This document shows positions 17,203 to 25,612 of a stretch of DNA of 64,000 nt, one piece after another. Source of the DNA: Riemerella columbina DSM 16469 (GTDB taxonomy: Bacteria > Bacteroidota > Bacteroidia > Flavobacteriales > Weeksellaceae); assembly GCF_000374405.1 (NCBI RefSeq), contig NZ_KB894262.1, positions 1 through 64,000 on the forward strand, written 5' to 3'. The translations under genes were made by a program, and so were the position numbers. The notes beneath the pieces were generated by a model. That model was given only the letters and a program-made list of their open reading frames with translations, was not told the DNA's origin and ran no database searches. Each line of letters starts with the position of its first letter. The stretch's first letter is position 1.

Positions 17203-17811
17203 ATGAAAAATATATGGATATTATCCTTATTTGTAGGATTAATGTTTGCAGGATGCAATGAGAGAAGTGAAGATTTGCCAGATGAGGATTACAACGCTTT
17301 ATTTCCTAATAAAGGAAAGATTGATAAACCAGATATTGATTATACCAATATGACGCCTATGGTTTGTGACCCTAAGGAAAATGAAATGAATTTCCAGTAT
17401 CCAGGGGTTGATGTTAAAAAAAATGTAAGAAACTATACCGTAACGCTGAAGTATCAATTTACAGAAACTAAGGCTAATAATATGGGAGGCGATAGTCGTT
17501 CGCAGTTTGATTTGAAATATGTAACTAAAGATAAAACCTTAGTAGTGTTAAGAAGTTATAGTGAAGATGGAAAACCTGCGGATATTGAAAACGGAAAAGA
17601 ATACGAGATGAAGTTTAAAGTAAAATCGGGGTATCCACTTTATCTATCTGTATATGGAGCAGGCTACGACTTATTTAAAATGAAGGCGACCATCCAAGCA
17701 AAATCTGATGATGGCATTGTGGTATCACCAGTGATTAAATATGAAACTTCTTTCTATGCTGATGGATTTACAGAAATGACGCCTTATTGCGAAAAAATAA
17801 TATTACCTTAA
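17203..17811 (+). CDS. Lipoprotein of unknown family in the SusCD operon
   Basis: I do not recognise a family for this 202-residue protein. It has a clear lipoprotein signal with Cys 18 (LMFAGC), an acidic linker (SEDLPDEDYNALFPN), then a predicted beta-sandwich of alternating strands. Two cysteines remain in the mature part (MVCDPKE and PYCEKI), near its two ends, and could form a disulfide. Its place between DUF4302 and DUF4856 implies that it works with the transporter, perhaps as a ligand-binding surface protein. Homology to HmuY-type haem-binding proteins was considered but no clear similarity was seen. Confidence 0.7.
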   Translation: MKNIWILSLFVGLMFAGCNERSEDLPDEDYNALFPNKGKIDKPDIDYTNMTPMVCDPKENEMNFQYPGVDVKKNVRNYTVTLKYQFTETKANNMGGDSRSQFDLKYVTKDKTLVVLRSYSEDGKPADIENGKEYEMKFKVKSGYPLYLSVYGAGYDLFKMKATIQAKSDDGIVVSPVIKYETSFYADGFTEMTPYCEKIILP

Positions 17812-17833
17812 AAAAATAATTAAATAAAATAGT

Positions 17834-18997
17834 ATGAAAAAAAGATTAATTCTTACCTTAATGCTCTCTACGCTAGCCCTTACCTCTTGTTCTAGAGATG
17901 GAGGCGGTGGAGACAATGGTGGTGGTACCAATCCACCCGTAGTTAATGAATCTTACGATTATAAATTTTCTAGAGATGGATTTTCAACCGTAGATTTTAA
18001 AGAAGGTGAAGCCTTAATCAACTTATTTTATAAGTTGGATAATGGATTGAAGAGTGCCAGTAGATTCTCAAAAAACTATTATCAGGAGAAAGGCGTTTAT
18101 GGAAAAAGTCTAGATGATATTACTGCAACATCTATTGGATATTACCTTAAGAATACGACATTGAAAACCGAAGTAAAACAAGATATAGACCATTATTTTG
18201 AGGACTTAGTACTTATCGCAAATGCGAATCAAGAGGCTAAGAAAGGAATCGCAGGTTGGATTGGCTATGATGAAGAAAGACGCTATGTGAATGGCTATGG
18301 AGAGGAGACTGGTCAAGTGCTACAAAAAGCTCTAATGGGTGTGGCATTGCTAGATAGAATCAATAATCATCACCTGAGTTCAGAAATTTTAAATGATGCA
18401 AAACTTCAAAAAGATAATTCTAATATAGTATTAGTTTCTGGTAAAAAATATACTGAATTAGAGCACCATTGGGATATGGCATTTGCCTATTTAGGAAAAG
18501 AAAATTCGTTATATAAACCATTATTTATTGCGAACTATTTAGAAAAAGAAACTAAAGACATGCTTTTTTTAAGAGGAGTGGATGAGCGCGTATATAAGGC
18601 TTACTACAAAGGAAGAAAGGCTGTAGTGAGTCAAAACTATGATGAAATGAAAAACCAAGCCGAAATCATCAATAAAGAACTAGGAACTCTATTTGCAGCA
18701 AGAGCAATTTATTATCTTAAAAAAGCTCTGCCAGACATGAAAGAAGATGCTAGAAATGCATTCCATGGCTTGTCAGAAGCTCAAGGTTTTATTTATGCAC
18801 TTAATTCAATTAGAAAGGCAGATGGTACGCCTTATCTAAGCCACGCTGAAGTTCAGCAGTTGCTTACTGATCTTAGAGGGGCTGGTGGCTTTTGGGATGT
18901 AGACCGATTAGCAGCAAGTAAAAATACCAAAGGATCTTTACTGAATATTTCAGAAAGAATTGCTAATAAATTTGGCTTTAAATCAGAAGATATTTAA
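17834..18997 (+). CDS. DUF4856 family lipoprotein (copy 1, SusCD operon)
   Basis: This 387-residue lipoprotein (Cys 19, LTSC) is all-helical after a Gly/Asn-rich linker. It shares conserved blocks with a second copy at 36613-37779: Y-x-F-x-R-x-G-x-S-x-V-D near residue 45, VNGYGEETGQVLQKALMGVALLD (the VQKxLMG and LLD parts match), ELEHHWDMAF and NAFHGLSEAQGF, then GGFWDVDRLAAS. DUF4856 proteins have no established function. The second copy sits next to imelysin, an iron-associated helical family, which suggests a metal or metal-complex binding role for both. It is cotranscribed with the upstream lipoproteins. Confidence 0.85.
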   Translation: MKKRLILTLMLSTLALTSCSRDGGGGDNGGGTNPPVVNESYDYKFSRDGFSTVDFKEGEALINLFYKLDNGLKSASRFSKNYYQEKGVYGKSLDDITATSIGYYLKNTTLKTEVKQDIDHYFEDLVLIANANQEAKKGIAGWIGYDEERRYVNGYGEETGQVLQKALMGVALLDRINNHHLSSEILNDAKLQKDNSNIVLVSGKKYTELEHHWDMAFAYLGKENSLYKPLFIANYLEKETKDMLFLRGVDERVYKAYYKGRKAVVSQNYDEMKNQAEIINKELGTLFAARAIYYLKKALPDMKEDARNAFHGLSEAQGFIYALNSIRKADGTPYLSHAEVQQLLTDLRGAGGFWDVDRLAASKNTKGSLLNISERIANKFGFKSEDI

Positions 18998-19019
18998 TAA
19001 AATTATAAAATAAAATATT

Positions 19020-19784
19020 ATGAAAAAATTATTACTAATCCCAAGTTTTTTGATGGCATTGCCACTATTTTCACAAAATATCATCACTAATCCAAGTTTA
19101 GAAGAATGGACTGAAGAGTATTACTTTGGAAAATGGGAATACTATCCCACCACATGGATGAAGACCGATGCTATACAATCATCCGACAATCCAAAAGATG
19201 GAAATTACTGTGCCGAGCTCAAAACAGGAAAATATATTAGATTTAGAAATTTATCGGGTATTGAAGCCAATGCAACATATGTCCTCACTTTCTATATTCA
19301 TGATACCAACCCCAATAGAAATATTAGAAGTAGATTGACTTGGTTAAATAACAGTGGAATATCACTAAATTCTGAAGATAATGTTCACGAACAAAACCAA
19401 GCAGGTTGGATCAAAATTGAAAAAGAAATTACCGCACCTAATGATGCAGTAGGTTTTAACCTAAACATCAACACTGATGGTGATATTAATGCTGATGTTA
19501 GTAACTCTATGAAAGTAGATCTATTTAGTTTTGAGAAAAAGGAAAATATGGGTACTCACGAAATTTCTGCTAAAGAGGCTAAAATTTTTGTACAACATAA
19601 AGTATTACACATCACTACAACTCAAAAATCAACGCTGAAAATCATCAATCTTAATGGGCAGACTTTAAAAACTGAAACCGTTAATGGTAATACTGAGGTA
19701 AATGTTGGCGCTTTGCCAAAAGGGGTTTATGTAGTGGTTTTAGAAAGTGCAAAAGGGATATTTTCTAAAAAAGTGATGTTTTAA
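19020..19784 (+). CDS. T9SS-exported protein with carbohydrate-binding-like domain
   Basis: The 254-residue product has a signal peptide (cleavage near SQN at 19-21), then a jelly-roll-like domain (about 22-170) that starts NIITNPSLEEW, a pattern common in extracellular carbohydrate- or ligand-binding modules. The last 75 residues are a type IX secretion C-terminal domain, with LKIINLNGQTLKTETV and LPKGVYVVVL followed by a lysine-rich end. It should therefore be exported and may be attached to the cell surface. It is the last gene of the SusCD operon, 22 bases after DUF4856, and is followed by a terminator at 19816-19850. A role as surface binder for the transported ligand is inference. Confidence 0.8.
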   Translation: MKKLLLIPSFLMALPLFSQNIITNPSLEEWTEEYYFGKWEYYPTTWMKTDAIQSSDNPKDGNYCAELKTGKYIRFRNLSGIEANATYVLTFYIHDTNPNRNIRSRLTWLNNSGISLNSEDNVHEQNQAGWIKIEKEITAPNDAVGFNLNINTDGDINADVSNSMKVDLFSFEKKENMGTHEISAKEAKIFVQHKVLHITTTQKSTLKIINLNGQTLKTETVNGNTEVNVGALPKGVYVVVLESAKGIFSKKVMF

Positions 19785-19815
19785 TTAAGAAAATAAACCA
19801 TATTACTTACACCAC

Positions 19816-19850
19816 AACTGCTTTATCTTTGTTGGTAAAGCAGTTTTTAT
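19816..19850 (+). terminator. Rho-independent terminator of the SusCD operon
   Basis: AACTGCTTTA and TAAAGCAGTT form a 10-bp stem with a 10-base loop, followed by Ts. Confidence 0.8.
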
Positions 19851-19966
19851 TTTGTAAGGTTTAACTATATGAAATCGTGATTTTTATCATGAATCAAGAG
19901 TTTTTCTTGGTCATGAAATAAGATAGTGATATTTTTACAAGGTCTAAATAAAATAAATAATAAATT

Positions 19967-21082
19967 ATGAAGAAAATATTATTTTCTGGGCTTATCTTAG
20001 CCTACACTATGGCAACTGCACAAACAGTTAATATTCCAGATCCTGTTTTTAAGGAGATCTTAGTAAAACATAAATATCCGAAAATTGATACCAATGATGA
20101 CGGAGAAATTAGCGTTGCAGAAGCAGAAGCGGTGACTACAAAGCTTGATATTTCCGACAAAAGTATAAATGATGTTACAGGTCTTGAAGCTTTTAAAAAT
20201 GTAGAAGAAATTCAAATGTATTATAATGGCGGAACATTATCTTTACTAGATTTAAGTGGAAATACTGCGCTTAAGAAATTAACTGTGGAAGGCTCCAATC
20301 TTACTTCATTAAACCTAAGCCAAAATACAGCTTTAGAAAACTTAAATTGTAATGTCAATAGTTTATCTTCACTAGATTTAAGCCATAATCCTAATCTTAA
20401 AATTTTAGAGTGTGGAGAGAATCAGTTAACCAATTTAGATGTATCTAATAATACTACTTTAGAAAATATCACTTGTTATGATAATCAATTAGAAAATTTA
20501 AATTTAACAAATAACACTCAATTAACTTATCTTTCTGCTTACAATAATGAACTCAAAGATTTAGATATCAGTGCTAATACAGCATTAACTCAAATTGATT
20601 TAGAAAACAACAAGTTAGAATCTTTTAATGCAAGCCAAAATCCTAATCTTATCAAGCTAATCTTAAAGAATAATAAATTGAGTAATCTTGATATTTCATT
20701 TGGAGACTATATGAATTTCAGTGATTTGGATATCCGTGATAATACTGCATTGACATGTGTTAGGATCACTACTGGACAGTCACCAAGTAGCACATGGCAG
20801 CAAGATGCTGGCGTAACCTATAGTGATGCTTGTGGTACCATGGCAGTACAAGAGGTAAAAGCAGATCAGTTTGTAGTTTATCCAAACCCAACAAATGATG
20901 TTGTGTATGTAAAATCTTTTAAAACACCATCTGAAATTGTGGTATATGATTTAGCAGGACATGCGGTATTGAAGAAATCTAGCCAAAATAGTGTTAACTT
21001 AAAATCTTTAAATAAAGGAGTTTATTTATTACATATTGTGGTAGATGGTCAGGAAGTAGTTAAAAAAGTAGTTAAAAACTAA
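19967..21082 (+). CDS. Leucine-rich repeat surface protein with EF-hand and T9SS sorting domain
   Basis: This 371-residue exported protein has a signal peptide ending in ATAQ (19). A canonical 12-residue EF-hand loop occupies residues 41-52 (DTNDDGEISVAE), suggesting calcium binding. Seven or so 21-residue leucine-rich repeats follow (LDLSGNTALKKL type, with alternating LNLSQNTALENL and LDVSNNTTLENI units). The last 75 residues are a T9SS C-terminal domain (YPNPTNDVVYV ... LNKGVYLLHI). Such proteins are surface-exposed and often adhesive. It is transcribed alone, between the terminator at 19816 and the shared terminator at 21109-21148. No clear -7 element was found upstream. Confidence 0.9.
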   Translation: MKKILFSGLILAYTMATAQTVNIPDPVFKEILVKHKYPKIDTNDDGEISVAEAEAVTTKLDISDKSINDVTGLEAFKNVEEIQMYYNGGTLSLLDLSGNTALKKLTVEGSNLTSLNLSQNTALENLNCNVNSLSSLDLSHNPNLKILECGENQLTNLDVSNNTTLENITCYDNQLENLNLTNNTQLTYLSAYNNELKDLDISANTALTQIDLENNKLESFNASQNPNLIKLILKNNKLSNLDISFGDYMNFSDLDIRDNTALTCVRITTGQSPSSTWQQDAGVTYSDACGTMAVQEVKADQFVVYPNPTNDVVYVKSFKTPSEIVVYDLAGHAVLKKSSQNSVNLKSLNKGVYLLHIVVDGQEVVKKVVKN

Positions 21083-21108
21083 TACTATTTTCTAAAATTA
21101 CTAAACCA

Positions 21109-21148
21109 AAAACTCCCGTTTATTGAAAAGATAAGCGGGAGTTTTTTT
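21109..21148. terminator. Bidirectional terminator between the LRR gene and purH
   Basis: AAACTCCCGTTTAT and ATAAGCGGGAGTTT form a strong stem with T-tracts on both strands. It serves the + strand LRR gene and the - strand purMNH genes. Confidence 0.85.
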
Positions 21149-21165
21149 AATTGATTAATATCGTT

Positions 21166-22677
21166 TTAATGTAAAAAATGTCTCATTCCCGTAAAGAGCA
21201 TGGGAATTTGATGTTCGTCGGCGGCTTCTATGCTTTCGTTATCGCGCATACTGCCACCAGGTTGGATGATCGCTGTGATACCCTCTTTAGCACAAGTGTC
21301 TACCACATCTCGAAATGGGAAAAAGGCATCAGAAGCTAAAACCAAATCGCCTTCGAATTTTTCTTTGGCTCTTTCAATCGCTTGTTGGGTTGCCCAAATA
21401 CGGTTCACTTGTCCACCACCTACGCCTAAAGCTTGTTTGCCATTGGTTACTACTATCGCATTAGATTTTACATATTTTACCACGCGCTGAGAGAATAGTA
21501 GTGCTTTGTGTTGTGCTTCTGTTGGTTGGGTTTTGGTTACCACTTGGATGTCTTCCGAAAATTGATCATCAGCATTTTGCACCAACATTCCACCATCTAT
21601 TTTAACCCAAACTTGAGGGTCAGATACGGGATGCTTAATTTTAATTATTCTTAAATTTTTCTTTTTTCTAAGGATTTCTAAAGCCGCTTTATCAAAATCG
21701 GTCGCCATTACAATTTCTAGAAAAGTTTTGTTGAGTTCTTCGGCAGTCGCTTGGTCTACTTTATAATTCATCGCGACAATACCACCGAAAATAGAAATAG
21801 GATCGCACTCAAAAGCCTTTTGATAAGTTTCTAGCGCCGAATCGCCAATAGCTACGCCACAAGGTGTAGAGTGTTTTACAGCACAGCACGCCATATCGTC
21901 TTTAAATTCATTTACCACTTTCCAGCACAAATCCATATCTCTTAGATTATTGAAAGACAATTCTTTACCGCCCAATTGTTCAAAATCTTTCATAGCACCT
22001 TGTTGTACAGTAGAAACATAATATGCTGCCGATTGGTGCGGGTTTTCACCATATCTAAGGTCGGCTACTTTTTTATATGAAGCATTGAGGTATTGTGGAT
22101 ATTCTTCATCTAATAGCATCTGAGCAATAGCAGCATCATAGGCAGAAGTAAGGTTAAAGACTTTCCCCGCCAAAGTTTTACGCGTTTCTAATTGTGTGTC
22201 GCCAAATTCAGAAATTTCTGCTTTTACTTTATCGTAGTCTTCTACATTGGTAATGACGGTAACGGCATTAAAGTTTTTTGCTGCTGAACGCAACATAGAA
22301 GGTCCACCGATATCAATAAATTCTACCTTTTCATCTAATGAAATGTCTTTATTGGCATTTTCAAAAAAAGGATAAAGGTTCACGACTACCATATCAATTA
22401 GTCCAATCTGATGTTCTGCTATGGTTTTCATATGTTCTTCATTGGAACGAACGGCGAGCAATCCACCATGAACTTTAGGATGAAGGGTTTTTACTCTACC
22501 GTCTAGCATTTCTGGAAATTCGGTCACTTCATCGATTTGGATGGGCGATAGCCCCGCGTCTTTTAAGTGTTTAAAAGTACCACCTGTAGAGATGAGTTGG
22601 TAATTTTGTTGTTCTAAAAATGTTGCAAATTCTGTAAGTCCCGTTTTGTCGGATACGGAAATAAGTGCTCTTTTCAT
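21166..22677 (-). CDS. purH: Bifunctional AICAR formyltransferase / IMP cyclohydrolase
   Basis: PurH carries out the last two steps of IMP synthesis in the cytoplasm: formylation of AICAR, then ring closure to IMP. The N-terminal MGS-like cyclohydrolase domain (1 to about 140) starts [12 protein letters not shown] and has STGGT and GRVKTLHPK. The AICARFT domain follows, with the LRYGENPHQ motif (about 208-216), [11 protein letters not shown] and [18 protein letters not shown]. The length of 503 residues is slightly below the common 510-530. It is the third gene of purM-purN-purH, three bases after purN, and ends before a shared terminator. Confidence 0.97.
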   Translation of the reverse strand: MKRALISVSDKTGLTEFATFLEQQNYQLISTGGTFKHLKDAGLSPIQIDEVTEFPEMLDGRVKTLHPKVHGGLLAVRSNEEHMKTIAEHQIGLIDMVVVNLYPFFENANKDISLDEKVEFIDIGGPSMLRSAAKNFNAVTVITNVEDYDKVKAEISEFGDTQLETRKTLAGKVFNLTSAYDAAIAQMLLDEEYPQYLNASYKKVADLRYGENPHQSAAYYVSTVQQGAMKDFEQLGGKELSFNNLRDMDLCWKVVNEFKDDMACCAVKHSTPCGVAIGDSALETYQKAFECDPISIFGGIVAMNYKVDQATAEELNKTFLEIVMATDFDKAALEILRKKKNLRIIKIKHPVSDPQVWVKIDGGMLVQNADDQFSEDIQVVTKTQPTEAQHKALLFSQRVVKYVKSNAIVVTNGKQALGVGGGQVNRIWATQQAIERAKEKFEGDLVLASDAFFPFRDVVDTCAKEGITAIIQPGGSMRDNESIEAADEHQIPMLFTGMRHFLH

Positions 22678-22680
22678 TAT

Positions 22681-23259
22681 TTATTTTTTATTTTCTTTTG
22701 GATTTAAAACTTTTTGAATGGCTTTCGGGAATATCTCGTATTCCACTTGATGAATTTTTTGGGCTAAAGTTTCGGCGGTGTCGCTAGGTTCTACTTTTAC
22801 TTTTCCTTGTAGGATAATCTCGCCCTCGTCTATACCTGCGGTCACAAAATGTACAGTGGCACCGCTTTCGGTTTCTTTAGCATTGATGACGGCTTGGTGC
22901 ACATGGTTGCCCCACATCCCTTTACCTCCATATTTTGGCAGTAGGGAAGGGTGTAGGTTGATGATTTTACCCGCGTATTTTTCTGTAAATTCAGCATTTA
23001 AAATAGATAAAAAACCTGCGAGTACAATCAAATCAATATCAGGGGGAAGTAATTGGTCTAGGTGCTGAGAAAAATCTTTTCCTCTAGGAATCAATTGATG
23101 AGGAATATTATGGCGCTGAGCGCGTTCTAAACCATAGCAAGGTCGGTCAGCCACCACGAGTGGAATGGTAGTATTTTCAATTTCCTCTTGATTGATAGAA
23201 TCTATAATTCTTTCTAAATTAGTTCCAGAACCCGAAACGAGTATTGCAATTTTTTTCAT
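22681..23259 (-). CDS. purN: Phosphoribosylglycinamide formyltransferase
   Basis: This 192-residue enzyme transfers a formyl group from 10-formyl-THF to GAR, the third step of purine synthesis. The Rossmann start IAILVSGSGTNLERI and the catalytic block NLHPSLLPKYGG, with the Asn-His pair, are clear. The catalytic Asp lies in the later VTAGIDEG segment. It lies between purM and purH. The gap to purM (56 bases) is filled by an 8-bp degenerate tandem repeat at 23274-23320. Confidence 0.96.
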   Translation of the reverse strand: MKKIAILVSGSGTNLERIIDSINQEEIENTTIPLVVADRPCYGLERAQRHNIPHQLIPRGKDFSQHLDQLLPPDIDLIVLAGFLSILNAEFTEKYAGKIINLHPSLLPKYGGKGMWGNHVHQAVINAKETESGATVHFVTAGIDEGEIILQGKVKVEPSDTAETLAQKIHQVEYEIFPKAIQKVLNPKENKK

Positions 23260-23273
23260 AATAAAATCTTAAT

Positions 23274-23320
23274 ACATTGTACACTAATACATTATTACAT
23301 CAGTACATTTCTACATCAAT
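23274..23320 (-). repeat. Degenerate 8-bp tandem repeat (RTGTANNN) between purM and purN
   Basis: On the minus strand the unit RTGTANNN repeats about six times at near-exact 8-bp spacing (ATGTAGAA, ATGTACTG, ATGTAATA, ATGTATTA, GTGTACAA, TGTATTAA). On the + strand the units read ACATTGT, ACACTAAT, ACATTATT, ACATCAGT, ACATTTCT and ACATCAAT. The array overlaps the purM stop codon (23316-23318). The same unit recurs at 26543-26592. Confidence 0.8.
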
Positions 23321-24308
23321 ATAATAACTCAATTTTCTCTTCCCCTTGTACTATGGTTCCAATCTCGTAAGCGTCTGGCAATAGGGCTAAGGTCTGCTGT
23401 GCTAAAGCGGCATCTACAATCACGACCATACCCACACCCATATTAAAGGTGCCAAACATCTCTTCGCGTTGGATATTCCCGCGTGTTTCACATTCAAGCA
23501 TGATATTTGGAATTTTAATGGCAGTTGTATCAATTTTAGCACATAAACCATCTGGGATTATTCTTGGCACATTTTCTATTAATCCACCGCCTGTAATATG
23601 AGCAATTCCAGAAATGTCGACTTCATATTTAAGTTTAAAAATATCTTGATAATACAGTCGAGTTGGGACGAGTAAAGTTTTATATAATGGCTGACCTTCA
23701 AATTCCTCTTCAAAATCTGGAAATACTTTTCTCACTAAAGAAAACCCATTAGAATGAAATCCAGAACTTGGCAACGCGATGATTTTATCACCTGCTTTTA
23801 TTTTAGACCCGTCAATAATTTCATCTTTTTCTACTATGCCAACACAAAACCCTGCTACATCATAATCCCCAGGTTGGTACATACCTGGCATCTCTGCCGT
23901 TTCACCACCGATTAAGGCACATTCGTTATCCTTACACGCTTCAGTAATCCCGAGTACAATTTCGGCAGCCACATCAGAATTGAGTTTGCCACACGCCAAA
24001 TAATCTAAAAAGAATAAGGGTTTAGCCCCATGGCAAAGGATATCATTAGCACACATGGCAAAGCAGTCGATACCAATCGTGTCAAAAGTTTTGGTATCAA
24101 TTGCGATTTTTAGTTTCGTTCCCACGCCATCTGTCCCAGAAACCAATACGGGATTTTTATAGCCAGAGATTTGGTAAAATGCCCCGAAACTGCCAATGCC
24201 ATTCAGGACATTAGCATTATGAGTTTCGCTGACGGCTTTTTTTATTTTGTCTACGGTTTTGTAGCCTTCTTCTTTATCCACACCTGCGGATTTATAGGTA
24301 GAGTTCAT
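23316..24308 (-). CDS. purM: Phosphoribosylformylglycinamidine cyclo-ligase (AIR synthetase)
   Basis: This 330-residue enzyme closes the imidazole ring of AIR using ATP. The signatures are GSFGAFYQ, VSGTDGVGTKLKIA, CAMCANDILCHGAKPLFFLDY and GGETAEMPGMY. It is the first gene of purM-purN-purH, but no convincing TAnnTTTG element was seen in the short gap back to the terminator at 24346-24378. The stop codon lies inside a degenerate tandem repeat. Confidence 0.97.
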   Translation of the reverse strand: MNSTYKSAGVDKEEGYKTVDKIKKAVSETHNANVLNGIGSFGAFYQISGYKNPVLVSGTDGVGTKLKIAIDTKTFDTIGIDCFAMCANDILCHGAKPLFFLDYLACGKLNSDVAAEIVLGITEACKDNECALIGGETAEMPGMYQPGDYDVAGFCVGIVEKDEIIDGSKIKAGDKIIALPSSGFHSNGFSLVRKVFPDFEEEFEGQPLYKTLLVPTRLYYQDIFKLKYEVDISGIAHITGGGLIENVPRIIPDGLCAKIDTTAIKIPNIMLECETRGNIQREEMFGTFNMGVGMVVIVDAALAQQTLALLPDAYEIGTIVQGEEKIELLY

Positions 24309-24345
24309 AGTTTAATATAGATTGGAGTAAGTTTTTAAATAGAGT

Positions 24346-24378
24346 ATAAAAAAACAGAGACTCGCTGACGAGCCTCTG
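24346..24378 (-). terminator. Rho-independent terminator after the C1 peptidase gene
   Basis: CAGAGGCTCG and CGAGTCTCTG (minus-strand reading) form a 10-bp stem with one G-U pair and a 4-base loop, followed by a T-tract. The wobble pairs only in the minus-strand RNA, which supports this orientation. Confidence 0.8.
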
Positions 24379-24385
24379 CTTGATG

Positions 24386-25582
24386 TTATAAGCCAATATT
24401 AGTATTCACTTTTAGTTTTCTAAGGATATTTTTTGGGATACCATCTTTGTGAAGTAAGATTCCCGTAGTTTTATATTGTACATACGGCTTGGTTACATAG
24501 ATATATCCTGCAAAATCGTTGGTTGCTCCCCAAGAATTTTTTACCATATAGTATTCTTTACCATTTTGGTCTTTAGCCAAACCTACAATCTGCATTCCGT
24601 GGTCGTCGGTTGTTGTTAAGTTGTTGATAGCCTCTTGACGCATATCTTCGGTAATGGTTTTGTCGGCTTTAGGACCATTGAATAATTCTTTGCGTGTAGC
24701 ACTATTCATATTATCCAAATCTAAATTCGGAACATAAGCCACTCCATTAGCATAAGAAAAATAAGGTTCTGAAACATCTGTTGCCCAACCTACGGTATAG
24801 CCGTTTTTAATGGCATTATCAATAATCGTTGTCAGGTCTTCCATCGGTACATTCCAAATCGCCTCATGGCTCCAGTTGTCTGGAATAGGCACTACAAATT
24901 TTTGGTAATAGGGATAGTCTTTATAAGATGTTAATTCTACATAATCTTCTGGGACGATGCCCACTACTTCCTTAGCAAAAGTCTTTGGAGTGTATTGCTT
25001 TCCTTTATAAGTGAATGAGCTTGGGTATTTCCCTAGATAGCTATCTAAAATTGCATCTACATTGCTTAGCCAGTTGGCAGAAAGTTTTTTACCTGGGTTT
25101 TTTACATAGGCATCTAGCATGGACTTGATAACCGCTTGCATTTCTGCAAAATTATTTCTCGTTTGTCCATCTTGTAGCCCTGTATACGCTTCTTGTGGTA
25201 CTGCTCCGTATTTGCGATACATATTAATCACATCATGAAGTTCGCCACCATCGCCCCAAGAAATAGCGCCACCATTAAGGACATACAATTTGGCTTTGTC
25301 ATGATAAGAATTTCTAGCGGTAAAGATTTCTGCTAAATCTACGGGCTGTTTTCCCATTCTAATCATTTCCGATTCTAGGAAAGAGTTTCCAGAATAACTC
25401 CAGCAAGTTCCTGATGAGCCTTGGTCTTTTACCGAAGTTACCCCATTTTCTTTAATAGTGGTAAATTGGAAATCAGGATTTTCGGATTTGTTATTTTTTA
25501 AACTATTCACTAAGCCATCTTGTGCAAAACAAAGGCTTCCTATAGATAAACAAAGGGTTGCTAAAAATTTAGTTTGTGTCAT
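24386..25582 (-). CDS. Secreted C1 family cysteine peptidase (bleomycin hydrolase-like)
   Basis: This 398-residue papain-clan peptidase has a signal peptide (about 1-20, ending CFAQ), unlike the cytoplasmic PepC/bleomycin hydrolase enzymes it resembles. The active-site block is QGSSGTCWSYSG, with catalytic Cys 60. The His is in DDHGMQIVG and the Asn in VKNSWG, so the triad is complete. The long insert between Cys and His matches the bleomycin hydrolase pattern. It probably acts in the periplasm or outside the cell as an aminopeptidase. It lies downstream of the lipid kinase (30-base gap) and ends in its own terminator, so it is separate from the purMNH genes that follow. Confidence 0.9.
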   Translation of the reverse strand: MTQTKFLATLCLSIGSLCFAQDGLVNSLKNNKSENPDFQFTTIKENGVTSVKDQGSSGTCWSYSGNSFLESEMIRMGKQPVDLAEIFTARNSYHDKAKLYVLNGGAISWGDGGELHDVINMYRKYGAVPQEAYTGLQDGQTRNNFAEMQAVIKSMLDAYVKNPGKKLSANWLSNVDAILDSYLGKYPSSFTYKGKQYTPKTFAKEVVGIVPEDYVELTSYKDYPYYQKFVVPIPDNWSHEAIWNVPMEDLTTIIDNAIKNGYTVGWATDVSEPYFSYANGVAYVPNLDLDNMNSATRKELFNGPKADKTITEDMRQEAINNLTTTDDHGMQIVGLAKDQNGKEYYMVKNSWGATNDFAGYIYVTKPYVQYKTTGILLHKDGIPKNILRKLKVNTNIGL

Positions 25583-25612
25583 AATTAATTAAGTTATAAA
25601 CTATTATTTGAT

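Noticed and set aside
17203-17811. A HmuY-type haem-binding protein identity for the unknown lipoprotein.
   Set aside because: The length is similar and the context is suggestive, but no HmuY motif could be seen, so the name is not given.
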